Shown: positions 1 to 5,678 of the stretch, one piece after another | Layout of the letters: each line of letters begins with the position of its first letter | Numbering within the stretch: position 1 is the first letter of the stretch | NCBI GenBank assembly: GCA_022013615.1 | Contig: JAKLQB010000613.1 | Span: 1 to 5,678 of the forward strand | Source of the DNA: Desulfobacterales bacterium | Lineage (GTDB): Bacteria > Desulfobacterota > DSM-4660 > Desulfatiglandales > Desulfatiglandaceae | Length of the DNA stretch: 5,678 nucleotides | Direction of reading: 5' to 3' | Translations under genes and position numbers: made by a program | Notes under the pieces: generated by a model | Told to the model about the DNA's origin: nothing | Database searches by the model: none | Seen by the model: only the letters and a program-made list of their open reading frames with translations

Positions 1-191
1 AACTGTACCCCTTGCTCGTCAATTACCGGGATCATGTTTTTGACAAGAGTGATGACATCGTGCCTGCGAGAACCTTTGCCTATGAGTACGGCAAGCAATT
101 CATGGTCTGTGAGGGAAACGGCCCCTCGCTCAATGAGCTTTTCCCGCGGCCGTTCATGTTCCGGCAGATTTTTGATATTCCTTTTCGCCAT
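1..191 (-). CDS. radC: RadC-family (UPF0758) protein, N-terminal part only, cut by window edge
   Basis: Only the first 63 codons are in the window; the rest lies beyond the left edge. The residues match the N-terminal region of RadC/UPF0758 proteins: LPEHERPREKLIERGA (9-24), SLTDHELLAVLIGKGS (26-41) and a following helix around VITLVKNMI (46-54). This family signature (LP..ERPREKL...G...L.D.ELLA.L.G.G) is a helix-hairpin-helix-like segment. Full-length relatives of about 220 residues carry a C-terminal JAB/MPN metal-binding domain, which cannot be checked here. The biochemical role of RadC is unsettled; an early DNA-repair assignment in E. coli was withdrawn, and homologues are common on mobile elements and in defence loci. 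The ATG lies 6 bases after the hsdR stop and in the same frame, with no strong Shine-Dalgarno, so coupled translation is likely. The family call is strong; whether the gene is intact is unknown. Confidence 0.88.
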   Translation of the reverse strand, partial: MAKRNIKNLPEHERPREKLIERGAVSLTDHELLAVLIGKGSRRHDVITLVKNMIPVIDEQGVQ

Positions 192-197
192 AATACG

Positions 198-3113
198 CTA
201 CGCTGCTGCTTGCAACCCATGATGAATAACTGTTAATGCCATAGTGTCAAAAATTGCCCCAGCATCAATATATTTGGGATCAATAAGCTCTTCATACCGA
301 TCCCGCTCTTCATACGCGCCCTGTATCGAATAATTTACCTGACCGGCATAGGTTTTTTCAAGATAATAGATATCTTCCTTATGGGCGGCGATTGTGGACT
401 GGATTTCCTGATCATGCATTTTTTCTTCGGTTACTTCCTTGATGTAAAGGGCCTCTTCATCTGTGATTTGAAATTCTTTACTGATCTTCTCTATCATGTC
501 CTGTATCGAGACTTTTTTAGGGGGTGGCCCGCCACCGCCTTTTCGTCCTTTTTTCAATTTTATTTTGCCGGAAATGGCCACTTCCCCTTTATACTGCACA
601 CTGGCCTTGACCACACTTGTCTGCCGTATCTTCTTCATAAGTTCCGAAACCGACCCCTGCTTGATGAGCTGCGGGCCAACATATTCAGCAAAAGCGGCGA
701 AGATGCCGATATGTTCGGGGTAGGTAAAAAAACAGGTCAGAAAATGATAACTTTTTACAAACCGGGCCAGCAGATAGACAAATTTTTTCCGGTCATCAAG
801 TTTGGCAATCCTATCCTGAAATCTCTTGCGTAAACCATTCACCGTAAACTGCAGTTGCGCGTCATTACCCGCCGCAATGAGCTGCACTACTTTTACGGCA
901 TTTTCAGGGCTGAAAAGCCTGCTCTTTATTATCTCGTCGTAATAGTTGACACATTGCTGCTCATCAGGTTCAGAGCCTTCAAAAGGAGTGCCTTTGCGGT
1001 ACTTATTAAAGGCTTTTAAAATTGCATGGGCATTGTTGGTAAAATCGACAACAACAACGTTATCTTTATTGTCATGACACCGATTTAACCGGGACACGGT
1101 TTGCACGGCATTGCGGTCGACCACCGCTTTATCGAGAAACATTCCGGCCAGCAGAGGCTGGTCAAAACCGGTCAGGAACTTACTTGCTACCACCATCAGT
1201 CGATAATCTTCCCCCTCAAAACGGTCTTCAATAAGCTCGCCGGGCAATAAACCGTTAACCTGGAATTCAGTAATGGATTGATTGGTCTCGTAGTGGATAA
1301 AGTCGGAAAAAGCATACAACACCTTATAGTCAGCGCCTTTCCGCTCTTTAAGTTTATCTTTTATAATTTGAAAATATCGCAAGCCTGCCAGCCGGGAGCT
1401 GGTAACGATCATTGCCTTAGCCCGGCCGTCAATCAACGGTTTAATCTTTTCCTCAAATATGCGGAGCATAACTTCGGCTTTATACTGGATAAGTCCCTCG
1501 TCTTGAAAGGCAACATTTTTCAAGGCCTTGCTCACCACTCCGGCGGGATAGAGCTTTTCTTCATCATCAGCAGGAATTATGGCGCAATGCAGGTTATAAA
1601 GGGTTTTATAGGAAATAATGCTGGTGGCCACATCCACAATGTATCCTTCCTGGATTGCCTCGGCCTCGGAATAGATGTCAAAAGGCTCGCCAAAGAGTTG
1701 CACGGTGGCAGGCGACGGGGTGGCCGTAAAGGCGACAAAAAGCTGATTGGCATCGTGGGCGCGAATAATTTTGGCGATTTCCTCTTCCGGGTCGGTTTCG
1801 ACGTCGGCTGTATCGCTGTCCGGTTCATTCGGGTTGCGGAAAGGCACCCTGATGGCAACCCCCATTTTCCCTTCCTGGGAGCGATGGGCCTCATCAATTA
1901 AAAATGCCACCCGAAGCTTTTTTAAATCAGGGTCGTGCTCGATTTCATCCAAAATCCATTTAAATTTTTGCTGGGTGCTGACCACTATCGACCGGCCGGT
2001 TTTTAAGAATTTTTTCAGATCGCTTGCTTTTTTGGCATAGCCTACCACGCCCTGCAGGTGGGCAAAATTATCGAATTCATCCCGGATATTTTTATCAAGC
2101 GTCTTCCGGTCTGTGAGCAGAAACAACATATCCAGCATCTTCTCGTTGGTGCCGGGTTTATACAAACTATGAAAGCGATCTGCCAGCCAACAGATGGAAA
2201 GGGTTTTGCCGGAGCCGGCGGAATGGGCGATTAGGTATTTCTTCCCAATATCAGCGTGCGCCGTAAAATGGCCCAGGGCATCCTGTGCCACCTTGTGCAC
2301 CATCCGGGATTGATGATAGCGGGGGAAAATGGTGTATACAGGTCTTTCCGGTTTGTCTCGTTCGGCCTCTTTTTGTGGGACGTAAATCAGAAAAAAGGAC
2401 AGAGCTTCAAGGATAGTCTCTTTGGCCAGCACATCACGGTAAAGGAATTCAACCGGATATTCCTTTTCATTTTCAGTCTTATTCTCAAGACCGGTGTTAT
2501 GCCAGCGGAAATTCTTTTCTGCTTTTGGATCTGTGGCCACCATAACGTCGGAGGTGTCTGCCGCGATATGGAGAAAGGGGAGTTGAAATATTCTATCGCT
2601 GTGATCCCGGTCAGCATATTGTTTTACCGCATCATGCACGGTCTGGTTTTTCTCGTGCTTCAGCTCAACAGTCATAATGGGGAGACCATTCAGAAAAATG
2701 CCAAAATCGGGCCGTTTGCCTCCCTTGATGATCAATTCGGGGATAAAGGTGATTCTGTTCTCAAGGTAGTGCAGATTGGCAACACTCTCGCTGGAACGGG
2801 GTTTTGGAAAATAGAGTTTAAACTCCAACCCCCGCACGGTGAGGCCATGCCGGATGATCAACCACAGGGGGGAAATCCGCAGTTCATCCTTCAGGGCTTT
2901 GAAGATTTCATACCTGGCGTCGGTTCCGTAATCCGTTTCCAGGCTTTCAAAAGTCTTTTTTTGGGTTGCCTTGAGAAAGGCGATCAGATGGTCCTCGGCA
3001 AAATAATATTCCGTGTCGGTGATCTCATCCTGCTCAAGCACAGCATACTGGTGCTCGCGGATGAAATATTCCGCAATATGACGTTGGAATTTCTTTTCCG
3101 GGCCTTCAAACAT
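198..3113 (-). CDS. hsdR: Type I restriction enzyme R subunit (endonuclease/translocase)
   Basis: A 971-residue HsdR, the restriction subunit that joins the HsdM-HsdS methyltransferase, translocates DNA using ATP and cuts unmodified DNA at a distance. An N-terminal PD-(D/E)xK nuclease is visible (RPDFGIFLNGLP around 134-145, then the VELK motif near 149-152; likely metal ligands D136 and E150). The SF2 helicase motor follows: FPRYHQ (about 263-268), Walker A SAGSGKT (298-304), DEAH (407-410), FTATP (462-466), KFLTGFDQP (645-653) and QTVSRLNR (671-678). A Gly/Pro hinge (near 857-865) precedes a helical C-terminal domain expected to contact the methyltransferase. Length is normal for the family and the frame is unbroken. 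The start at MFEGPEKKF is preferred because it sits 4 bases after the small gene's stop and begins as HsdR proteins usually do. An in-frame start 25 codons earlier would overlap the small gene by 71 bases. The Shine-Dalgarno is weak, so coupling to the small gene is likely. Confidence 0.96.
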   Translation of the reverse strand: MFEGPEKKFQRHIAEYFIREHQYAVLEQDEITDTEYYFAEDHLIAFLKATQKKTFESLETDYGTDARYEIFKALKDELRISPLWLIIRHGLTVRGLEFKLYFPKPRSSESVANLHYLENRITFIPELIIKGGKRPDFGIFLNGLPIMTVELKHEKNQTVHDAVKQYADRDHSDRIFQLPFLHIAADTSDVMVATDPKAEKNFRWHNTGLENKTENEKEYPVEFLYRDVLAKETILEALSFFLIYVPQKEAERDKPERPVYTIFPRYHQSRMVHKVAQDALGHFTAHADIGKKYLIAHSAGSGKTLSICWLADRFHSLYKPGTNEKMLDMLFLLTDRKTLDKNIRDEFDNFAHLQGVVGYAKKASDLKKFLKTGRSIVVSTQQKFKWILDEIEHDPDLKKLRVAFLIDEAHRSQEGKMGVAIRVPFRNPNEPDSDTADVETDPEEEIAKIIRAHDANQLFVAFTATPSPATVQLFGEPFDIYSEAEAIQEGYIVDVATSIISYKTLYNLHCAIIPADDEEKLYPAGVVSKALKNVAFQDEGLIQYKAEVMLRIFEEKIKPLIDGRAKAMIVTSSRLAGLRYFQIIKDKLKERKGADYKVLYAFSDFIHYETNQSITEFQVNGLLPGELIEDRFEGEDYRLMVVASKFLTGFDQPLLAGMFLDKAVVDRNAVQTVSRLNRCHDNKDNVVVVDFTNNAHAILKAFNKYRKGTPFEGSEPDEQQCVNYYDEIIKSRLFSPENAVKVVQLIAAGNDAQLQFTVNGLRKRFQDRIAKLDDRKKFVYLLARFVKSYHFLTCFFTYPEHIGIFAAFAEYVGPQLIKQGSVSELMKKIRQTSVVKASVQYKGEVAISGKIKLKKGRKGGGGPPPKKVSIQDMIEKISKEFQITDEEALYIKEVTEEKMHDQEIQSTIAAHKEDIYYLEKTYAGQVNYSIQGAYEERDRYEELIDPKYIDAGAIFDTMALTVIHHGLQAAA

Positions 3114-3117
3114 AGTT

Positions 3118-3300
3118 TTACCGCAATTCCTGGTGTATTTCCTCTTCAACAGGTTGCTTGATAATTCGACCATCTTTATAAATAACAAGTGGTGTCCGAG
3201 TATCCTTTGCCGTTTTGCGGGCTGTTAGAGCAGCCCGCCGCAAGGCCGCTTCAACCCTGGCGAGGTCGGGGTCTTGAATTGTCTTTTTTGTTGTGGTCAT
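3118..3300 (-). CDS. Small basic protein, candidate antitoxin or partner of the zeta-like protein
   Basis: Sixty residues with no domain I can name with certainty. The first two-thirds is a predicted helix rich in Ala, Arg and Lys (VEAALRRAALTARKTAK, about 16-32). It is followed by a short strand-turn-strand element, TPLVIYKDGRIIKQ (36-49), and an acidic tail with EEE near the end. The ATG overlaps the stop of the upstream P-loop gene as ATGA and has a good Shine-Dalgarno (GAGGGA, 8 bases upstream), so it is a real, coupled gene. Small proteins with a helix followed by a 'TPLVxYxDGxI' segment are, from memory, often found beside zeta-like P-loop genes and left as hypothetical. An antitoxin role is an inference from size, tight coupling and position. 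Toxin-first order is the reverse of classical epsilon-zeta. It could instead be an accessory subunit of the P-loop protein. Confidence 0.75.
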   Translation of the reverse strand: MTTTKKTIQDPDLARVEAALRRAALTARKTAKDTRTPLVIYKDGRIIKQPVEEEIHQELR

Positions 3301-3821
3301 CGTTTTTTTCCCTCATCAATCAGTTGTGGGCTTTCGCCTGAATTGTCATACAGCACCCAGGCATCGACCAAATTTTTATAGATATTATGAAAGTTATTCC
3401 ATCCTTTGTCAAACCGGCGACGGATAATCGGCTCATCCACATTGTGACCGCCCTGGGCAACGCGAATCCTAACCCGTTCCACCGCAATTTCCACGTCCGG
3501 CAGCCTGAGGAAAATTAGCTTGATCCGATATCCGCTCTCCCGCCACTGCCGGATATATCGGGCGTAAAGGCGGCCACTCAACGTGGTTTCAAAGGCAAAA
3601 CTTTCCCTGTGCCCAACATATTCCCTGATTTCTTTGAGCATCAGACGACCCGCCCTGAATGCCGCTTGTTCCGGGGTAAATGGCGACAGCCCGGCCGCGA
3701 TCAGGTCGGCATTGACAAAGGAGGGACAGCCCGCCTCCCTGACCAGGAATTCTCTGGCGAAAGTGGTTTTGCCCGCGCCATTCGGCCCGGCAATGATAAC
3801 AATTTTTTGCTCTTCACTCAT
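3297..3821 (-). CDS. Zeta-toxin-like / COG4185-type P-loop kinase or ATPase
   Basis: A 174-residue single-domain P-loop protein. Residues 7-20 form a strand and Walker A (IVIIAGPNGAGKTT). FVNADLIAAGLSP (35-47) places an Asp at 39, the likely counterpart of the catalytic or substrate-binding Asp of zeta kinases. FETTLSG (77-83) is the typical second motif, IKLIFLRLP (100-108) a core strand. The Arg-rich stretch ERVRIRVAQGGHNVDEPIIRRRF is split around 115-137 and supplies the lid and arginine fingers (R116, R118, R134-R136). There is no ABC signature motif, so despite the ABC-like Walker A it is not an ABC transporter ATPase. Relatives include zeta/PezT toxins, which phosphorylate UDP-N-acetylglucosamine, and the uncharacterised COG4185 group; this protein is closer to the latter in length and motifs. 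Its substrate is unknown. The start has AGGA 6 bases upstream, inside the hsdS tail. It lies between hsdS and hsdR and overlaps the small gene by ATGA, suggesting a toxin-antitoxin or guard module within the operon. Confidence 0.88.
   Translation of the reverse strand: MSEEQKIVIIAGPNGAGKTTFAREFLVREAGCPSFVNADLIAAGLSPFTPEQAAFRAGRLMLKEIREYVGHRESFAFETTLSGRLYARYIRQWRESGYRIKLIFLRLPDVEIAVERVRIRVAQGGHNVDEPIIRRRFDKGWNNFHNIYKNLVDAWVLYDNSGESPQLIDEGKKR
3303..3309 (-). other. A7 run, in-frame A_AAA_AAA slippery-type heptamer at the gene junction
   Basis: Seven A residues on the minus strand spell the end of a Gly codon and two Lys codons (GGA AAA AAA) of the zeta-like gene, two codons before its stop is complete. 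The phase is A_AAA_AAA, matching the X_XXY_YYZ form of -1 slippery sites. A -1 shift here reads ACG ATG and enters the small gene in frame. The run also overlaps the spacer of the small gene's ribosome binding site. The sequence is directly visible; any frameshifting is inference. Confidence 0.4.
3309..3314 (-). promoter_or_regulatory. Ribosome binding site for the small partner gene
   Basis: GAGGGA on the minus strand, 8 bases before the ATG, inside the final codons of the zeta-like gene. Together with the ATGA overlap it predicts efficient, coupled translation of the small protein, as would be needed if it neutralises the preceding product. Confidence 0.7.
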
Positions 3822-3823
3822 AA

Positions 3824-5107
3824 TTAATCCTGTACATCGTCATCTGTTAACCGTCGCTTGCCGGTGACACATTCGTGGATCAGGGACTTGCGGTATTGTT
3901 CCAGAGTTGAGATTTGTTGTTTGATATTCTCCTGTAACTCTGACAGCTCTGAACATTTTTTGTCCAGATAATCAACTACGTGGCGTTGTTCTTTCTTAGA
4001 GGGAACAGAAATAAATATTTGACCGATTGTATCGGTATTGAGATTCAGTTGGGTTCCTAATTTTCCCAATCCTTGATATGGAGCCTCACTTAAAAAAATA
4101 TAGTAAAGAAAATCCTTATTAAACTTTGGGTTATCAAACCAGATAAAGCCATCGTGAATGCAACATTTGATTTTTGTTATAATTGGTTTGCCTACTGTGC
4201 CAGCTATACTGATAAACAAATCACCTGGATTCTGTTTAACACTTAAAGATGCTCCTAATTCAGATAAAGTTTGGGTTGTTTTTTCAAGGTATCGACCGCT
4301 TGCACTCACATCTGCAATTCTTACCCAAACATATTCTCCGTCATCATCAAAATATTTTTGGTCTGCAATAGGCCTGGGAGATGCACCTCTTTTTACATGA
4401 GCATATCTTTTAATCCTTTTTACATTCCAATGCGTTGGAATCTTCCCAAGCCACTCCACCCCCGAATCCTTCAACTCCACCGAATCATCCAGACCACGGG
4501 TGACGGCCTTGTGGATAATCGACTTGCGCAAAGCATCCAGGATTTCAAGCTGCTTCTGTTTGGCTTCTATGGCTTTATCAATGGTAGCGCAGGTTTTGTC
4601 CAGGTAGGAGGCAATTCGGCGTTGTTCCAAAAGAGATGGTATTGCAAATTTCAGAGTAACGAAATCTTTATCATCAACTGCTGGATAACCAACTCCTTTT
4701 GCCACAGCTTCCAAGTGCTGCCTTGATCCGTCTGAGATTAAAAGATAATAAGTGTACTTCTCGTCAAGACGCTCCTGAATCGGTGTTACAACATAAAAAC
4801 CTGTTGATACTATTAAATTTCCTGAAATATGCTTAATGTGAGCAATGGCTTGTAGGTTTGGCCTCACAGAAGATATTACCGTATCACCATTACGAACAAT
4901 CCTGCGTGCCCTTGAAGGCGCATCTAAAAAAAATAGTTCTCGAATTTCATTTTTTGAAATAATGCCACGATTATTGACATTTGAAATTTCAAGATAGTTC
5001 AAAATATAATCAGAATGTGTAGAGGTCGAGAGTGAATTTTCATTGACCAGTGCCACATTTTTCAGCCTTGTACAGTTCCAGTTCTCTGGATATTGAAGCC
5101 CAATCAT
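3824..5107 (-). CDS. hsdS: Type I restriction-modification specificity (S) subunit
   Basis: A 427-residue HsdS, the DNA-recognition subunit that places two HsdM copies, and HsdR when present, on a bipartite target. Layout: TRD1 (about 1-154, opening with YPENWNCTRLKNVA), central conserved helix CR1 (about 157-205, PSLLEQRRIASYLDK to IIHKAVTRG), TRD2 (about 206-366, opening GVEWLGKIPTHWNVKRIK) and C-terminal conserved helix CR2 (about 369-417, PSKKEQRHVVDYLDKKC to LIHECVTGK). The two half-subunits repeat at about 212-residue spacing, as expected for the pseudo-twofold S subunit. Length is typical and both TRDs look intact, so the protein is probably functional; the target sequence cannot be read from the protein. 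The start at MIGLQYP is chosen because its ATG overlaps the hsdM stop (ATGA) and has AAGGGG 5 bases upstream; a start 45 bases earlier would encode an uncharacteristic Gly/Glu-rich leader within hsdM. Both TRDs are much richer in A+T than CR1. Confidence 0.96.
   Translation of the reverse strand: MIGLQYPENWNCTRLKNVALVNENSLSTSTHSDYILNYLEISNVNNRGIISKNEIRELFFLDAPSRARRIVRNGDTVISSVRPNLQAIAHIKHISGNLIVSTGFYVVTPIQERLDEKYTYYLLISDGSRQHLEAVAKGVGYPAVDDKDFVTLKFAIPSLLEQRRIASYLDKTCATIDKAIEAKQKQLEILDALRKSIIHKAVTRGLDDSVELKDSGVEWLGKIPTHWNVKRIKRYAHVKRGASPRPIADQKYFDDDGEYVWVRIADVSASGRYLEKTTQTLSELGASLSVKQNPGDLFISIAGTVGKPIITKIKCCIHDGFIWFDNPKFNKDFLYYIFLSEAPYQGLGKLGTQLNLNTDTIGQIFISVPSKKEQRHVVDYLDKKCSELSELQENIKQQISTLEQYRKSLIHECVTGKRRLTDDDVQD
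3828..3831 (-). promoter_or_regulatory. Ribosome binding site for the zeta-like gene
   Basis: AGGA on the minus strand, 6 bases before the ATG and embedded in the last sense codons of hsdS. It supports the start two bases after the hsdS stop and independent ribosome loading on the P-loop gene. Confidence 0.65.
3857..4003 (-). repeat. HsdS distal conserved helix (CR2), second copy of internal protein repeat
   Basis: Encodes HsdS residues 369-417. It aligns without gaps over its length with the CR1 copy: shared features are PS..EQR, YLDK.C, a central run of Lys/Gln/Leu, then RKS.IH..VT. The repeat is clear at the protein level but not at the DNA level, so the copies are old and not a recent duplication. 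In the family these helices form the antiparallel coiled-coil spacer that sets the distance between the two half-sites. Confidence 0.85.
4493..4639 (-). repeat. HsdS central conserved helix (CR1), first copy of internal protein repeat
   Basis: Encodes HsdS residues 157-205, the partner of the CR2 copy. The segment carries PSLLEQRRIASYLDK and RKSIIHKAVTRG at its ends. It is followed by a linker into TRD2 (VELKDSGVEWLGKIP). Part of this segment and the linker are distinctly richer in G+C than the flanking TRDs: 29/60 for 4501-4560 and 35/60 for 4441-4500, counted by hand. Confidence 0.85.
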
Positions 5108-5678
5108 TGTAACCCCTTCAACATCTTCTCCGCCTCTTTCTCCAACGCCCAAAACTCATTCAGCAGCTCATCGGCCGGTTTTGGCGGATAGTATTTATAA
5201 AAATATTTATTGGGCAGGATTTCATAACCCAGTTGGGGGCTGTCCTGCCGGCGGATAATGGGTTTAGCGATCTCACGCTTCAAAAACGTTTCGATATTCT
5301 CTCCATATTGGATATATTCATTGTCCGAAACATAATGACGGTGGGTAAAATCAGCCGCAACCTCCAGCCCTTTAATAAAGGCATTGATCGCCTTGTTCTT
5401 CTCCGTGGCTGTTGCAAGGTTTTCCGTCAGCTTGGCAATTTCACCTGCAAATGCCTTCTTCACCTTTTTTTCAAATATTTTCACTAAGTTCTCTTCCGGA
5501 CCGAGTGTGAAACTGATTTCCCGCTTAACCGTGTCAAGCTTCAAGCGGATGCGGAAATCAAGGTCGGACTCATAAAATTGCTGTTCTTTCTTGATGTTGG
5601 CCGGTGTAAATGCCTTGGTAAACGGTTCGGTAAGATAAGCAGGCTGGTCATTTTCATCGGTCTGCCAGAAGACCACAC
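5104..5678 (-). CDS. hsdM: Type I restriction-modification methyltransferase (M) subunit, C-terminal part
   Basis: The frame is open to the right edge, so this is the last 190 codons of a gene that starts outside the window; the GTG at the edge is an internal codon and not a start. HsdM transfers a methyl group from S-adenosylmethionine to adenine N6. Its SAM-binding and NPPY/F catalytic motifs would lie upstream and cannot be checked. The identity rests on the characteristic C-terminal tail: YIQYGENIETFLKREI (fragment residues 121-136), LGYEILPNKYFYKYYPP (149-165) and a short closing helix (LEKEAEKML, 177-185), which in the family bundles with the HsdS conserved helices. A Lys/Glu-rich, probably coiled segment occupies about 60-105. 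It is followed directly by hsdS, with ATGA overlap. hsdM before hsdS in a tight pair is the usual order and strengthens the call. Confidence 0.93.
   Translation of the reverse strand, partial: VVFWQTDENDQPAYLTEPFTKAFTPANIKKEQQFYESDLDFRIRLKLDTVKREISFTLGPEENLVKIFEKKVKKAFAGEIAKLTENLATATEKNKAINAFIKGLEVAADFTHRHYVSDNEYIQYGENIETFLKREIAKPIIRRQDSPQLGYEILPNKYFYKYYPPKPADELLNEFWALEKEAEKMLKGLQ
5113..5118 (-). promoter_or_regulatory. Ribosome binding site for hsdS
   Basis: AAGGGG on the minus strand, 5 bases before the ATG, within the last codons of hsdM. It fixes the hsdS start at MIGLQYP over the longer upstream alternative. Confidence 0.75.

Noticed and set aside
12..236. A 74-codon open frame on the plus strand at the left edge
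   Set aside because: It is opposite the radC start and the hsdR end, and its translation has no recognisable features.
1278..1901. A 207-codon open frame on the plus strand with Gly-rich stretches
   Set aside because: Antisense to the HsdR motor domain. The Gly and Arg runs are the reverse reading of the acidic and TATPSP region. No start signal or motif supports it.
2256..3161. A 301-codon open frame on the plus strand
   Set aside because: It lies wholly opposite hsdR, whose motifs in this stretch (nuclease PD...ELK) are unmistakable. Its translation shows no family motif, so it is an antisense shadow.
3114..3188. Longer hsdR start, 25 codons upstream
   Set aside because: It would overlap the small gene by 71 bases, has no ribosome binding site, and adds residues not typical of HsdR N-termini. 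MFEGPEKKF is the natural start.
4178..4183. TATAAT on the plus strand within hsdS
   Set aside because: No matching -35 element at 16-18 bases upstream, and no plus-strand gene follows. It is chance in an AT-rich recognition domain.
5108..5152. Longer hsdS start, 15 codons upstream
   Set aside because: The leader (MGVGERGGEDVEGVT) is just the hsdM end read in another frame. The ATGA overlap with AAGGGG upstream supports the shorter start.
1..5678. CRISPR array, tRNA/rRNA genes, insertion sequence ends, integrase or attachment sites
   Set aside because: No regularly spaced repeats, RNA gene signatures, transposase motifs or terminal inverted repeats were seen. The window is almost completely filled by six coding genes.

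Overview
The window is one co-directional gene cluster read entirely from the minus strand. It is a type I restriction-modification locus, with the methyltransferase gene (hsdM) entering at the right edge and a radC-family gene running off the left edge. In order of transcription: hsdM (3' part only), hsdS, a zeta-toxin-like P-loop gene, a 60-residue small gene, hsdR, and radC (5' part only). No convincing gene lies on the plus strand. There is no intergenic space longer than 6 bases, so no promoter or terminator is expected or seen inside the window. The operon promoter must lie upstream of hsdM and its terminator beyond radC.

The genes are packed tightly. hsdM/hsdS and the P-loop/small-gene pair each overlap by an ATGA. 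hsdS and the P-loop gene are separated by 2 bases, the small gene and hsdR by 4, and hsdR and radC by 6. hsdS, the P-loop gene and the small gene have recognisable Shine-Dalgarno sequences. hsdR and radC have only weak ones, which suggests they depend on translational coupling to the gene before them.

HsdM and HsdS would form the N6-adenine methyltransferase that marks host DNA, and HsdR would add the nuclease and DNA-translocating motor. The unusual part is the two-gene insert between hsdS and hsdR: a short zeta-like/COG4185-like kinase or ATPase followed by a tiny basic partner. It looks like a toxin-antitoxin or guard module built into the restriction operon. An A7 run at its junction is positioned so that a -1 slip would fuse the two proteins. 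The radC-family start immediately after hsdR is in the same frame as hsdR, two codons past its stop.

Organism: a bacterium with Shine-Dalgarno sequences and a moderate, patchy base composition. Hand-counted 60-base samples range from 25% to 63% GC, with the hsdS target-recognition domains most AT-rich. This fits a horizontally mobile defence locus, possibly in a Gram-negative anaerobe, but the window cannot fix the taxon.
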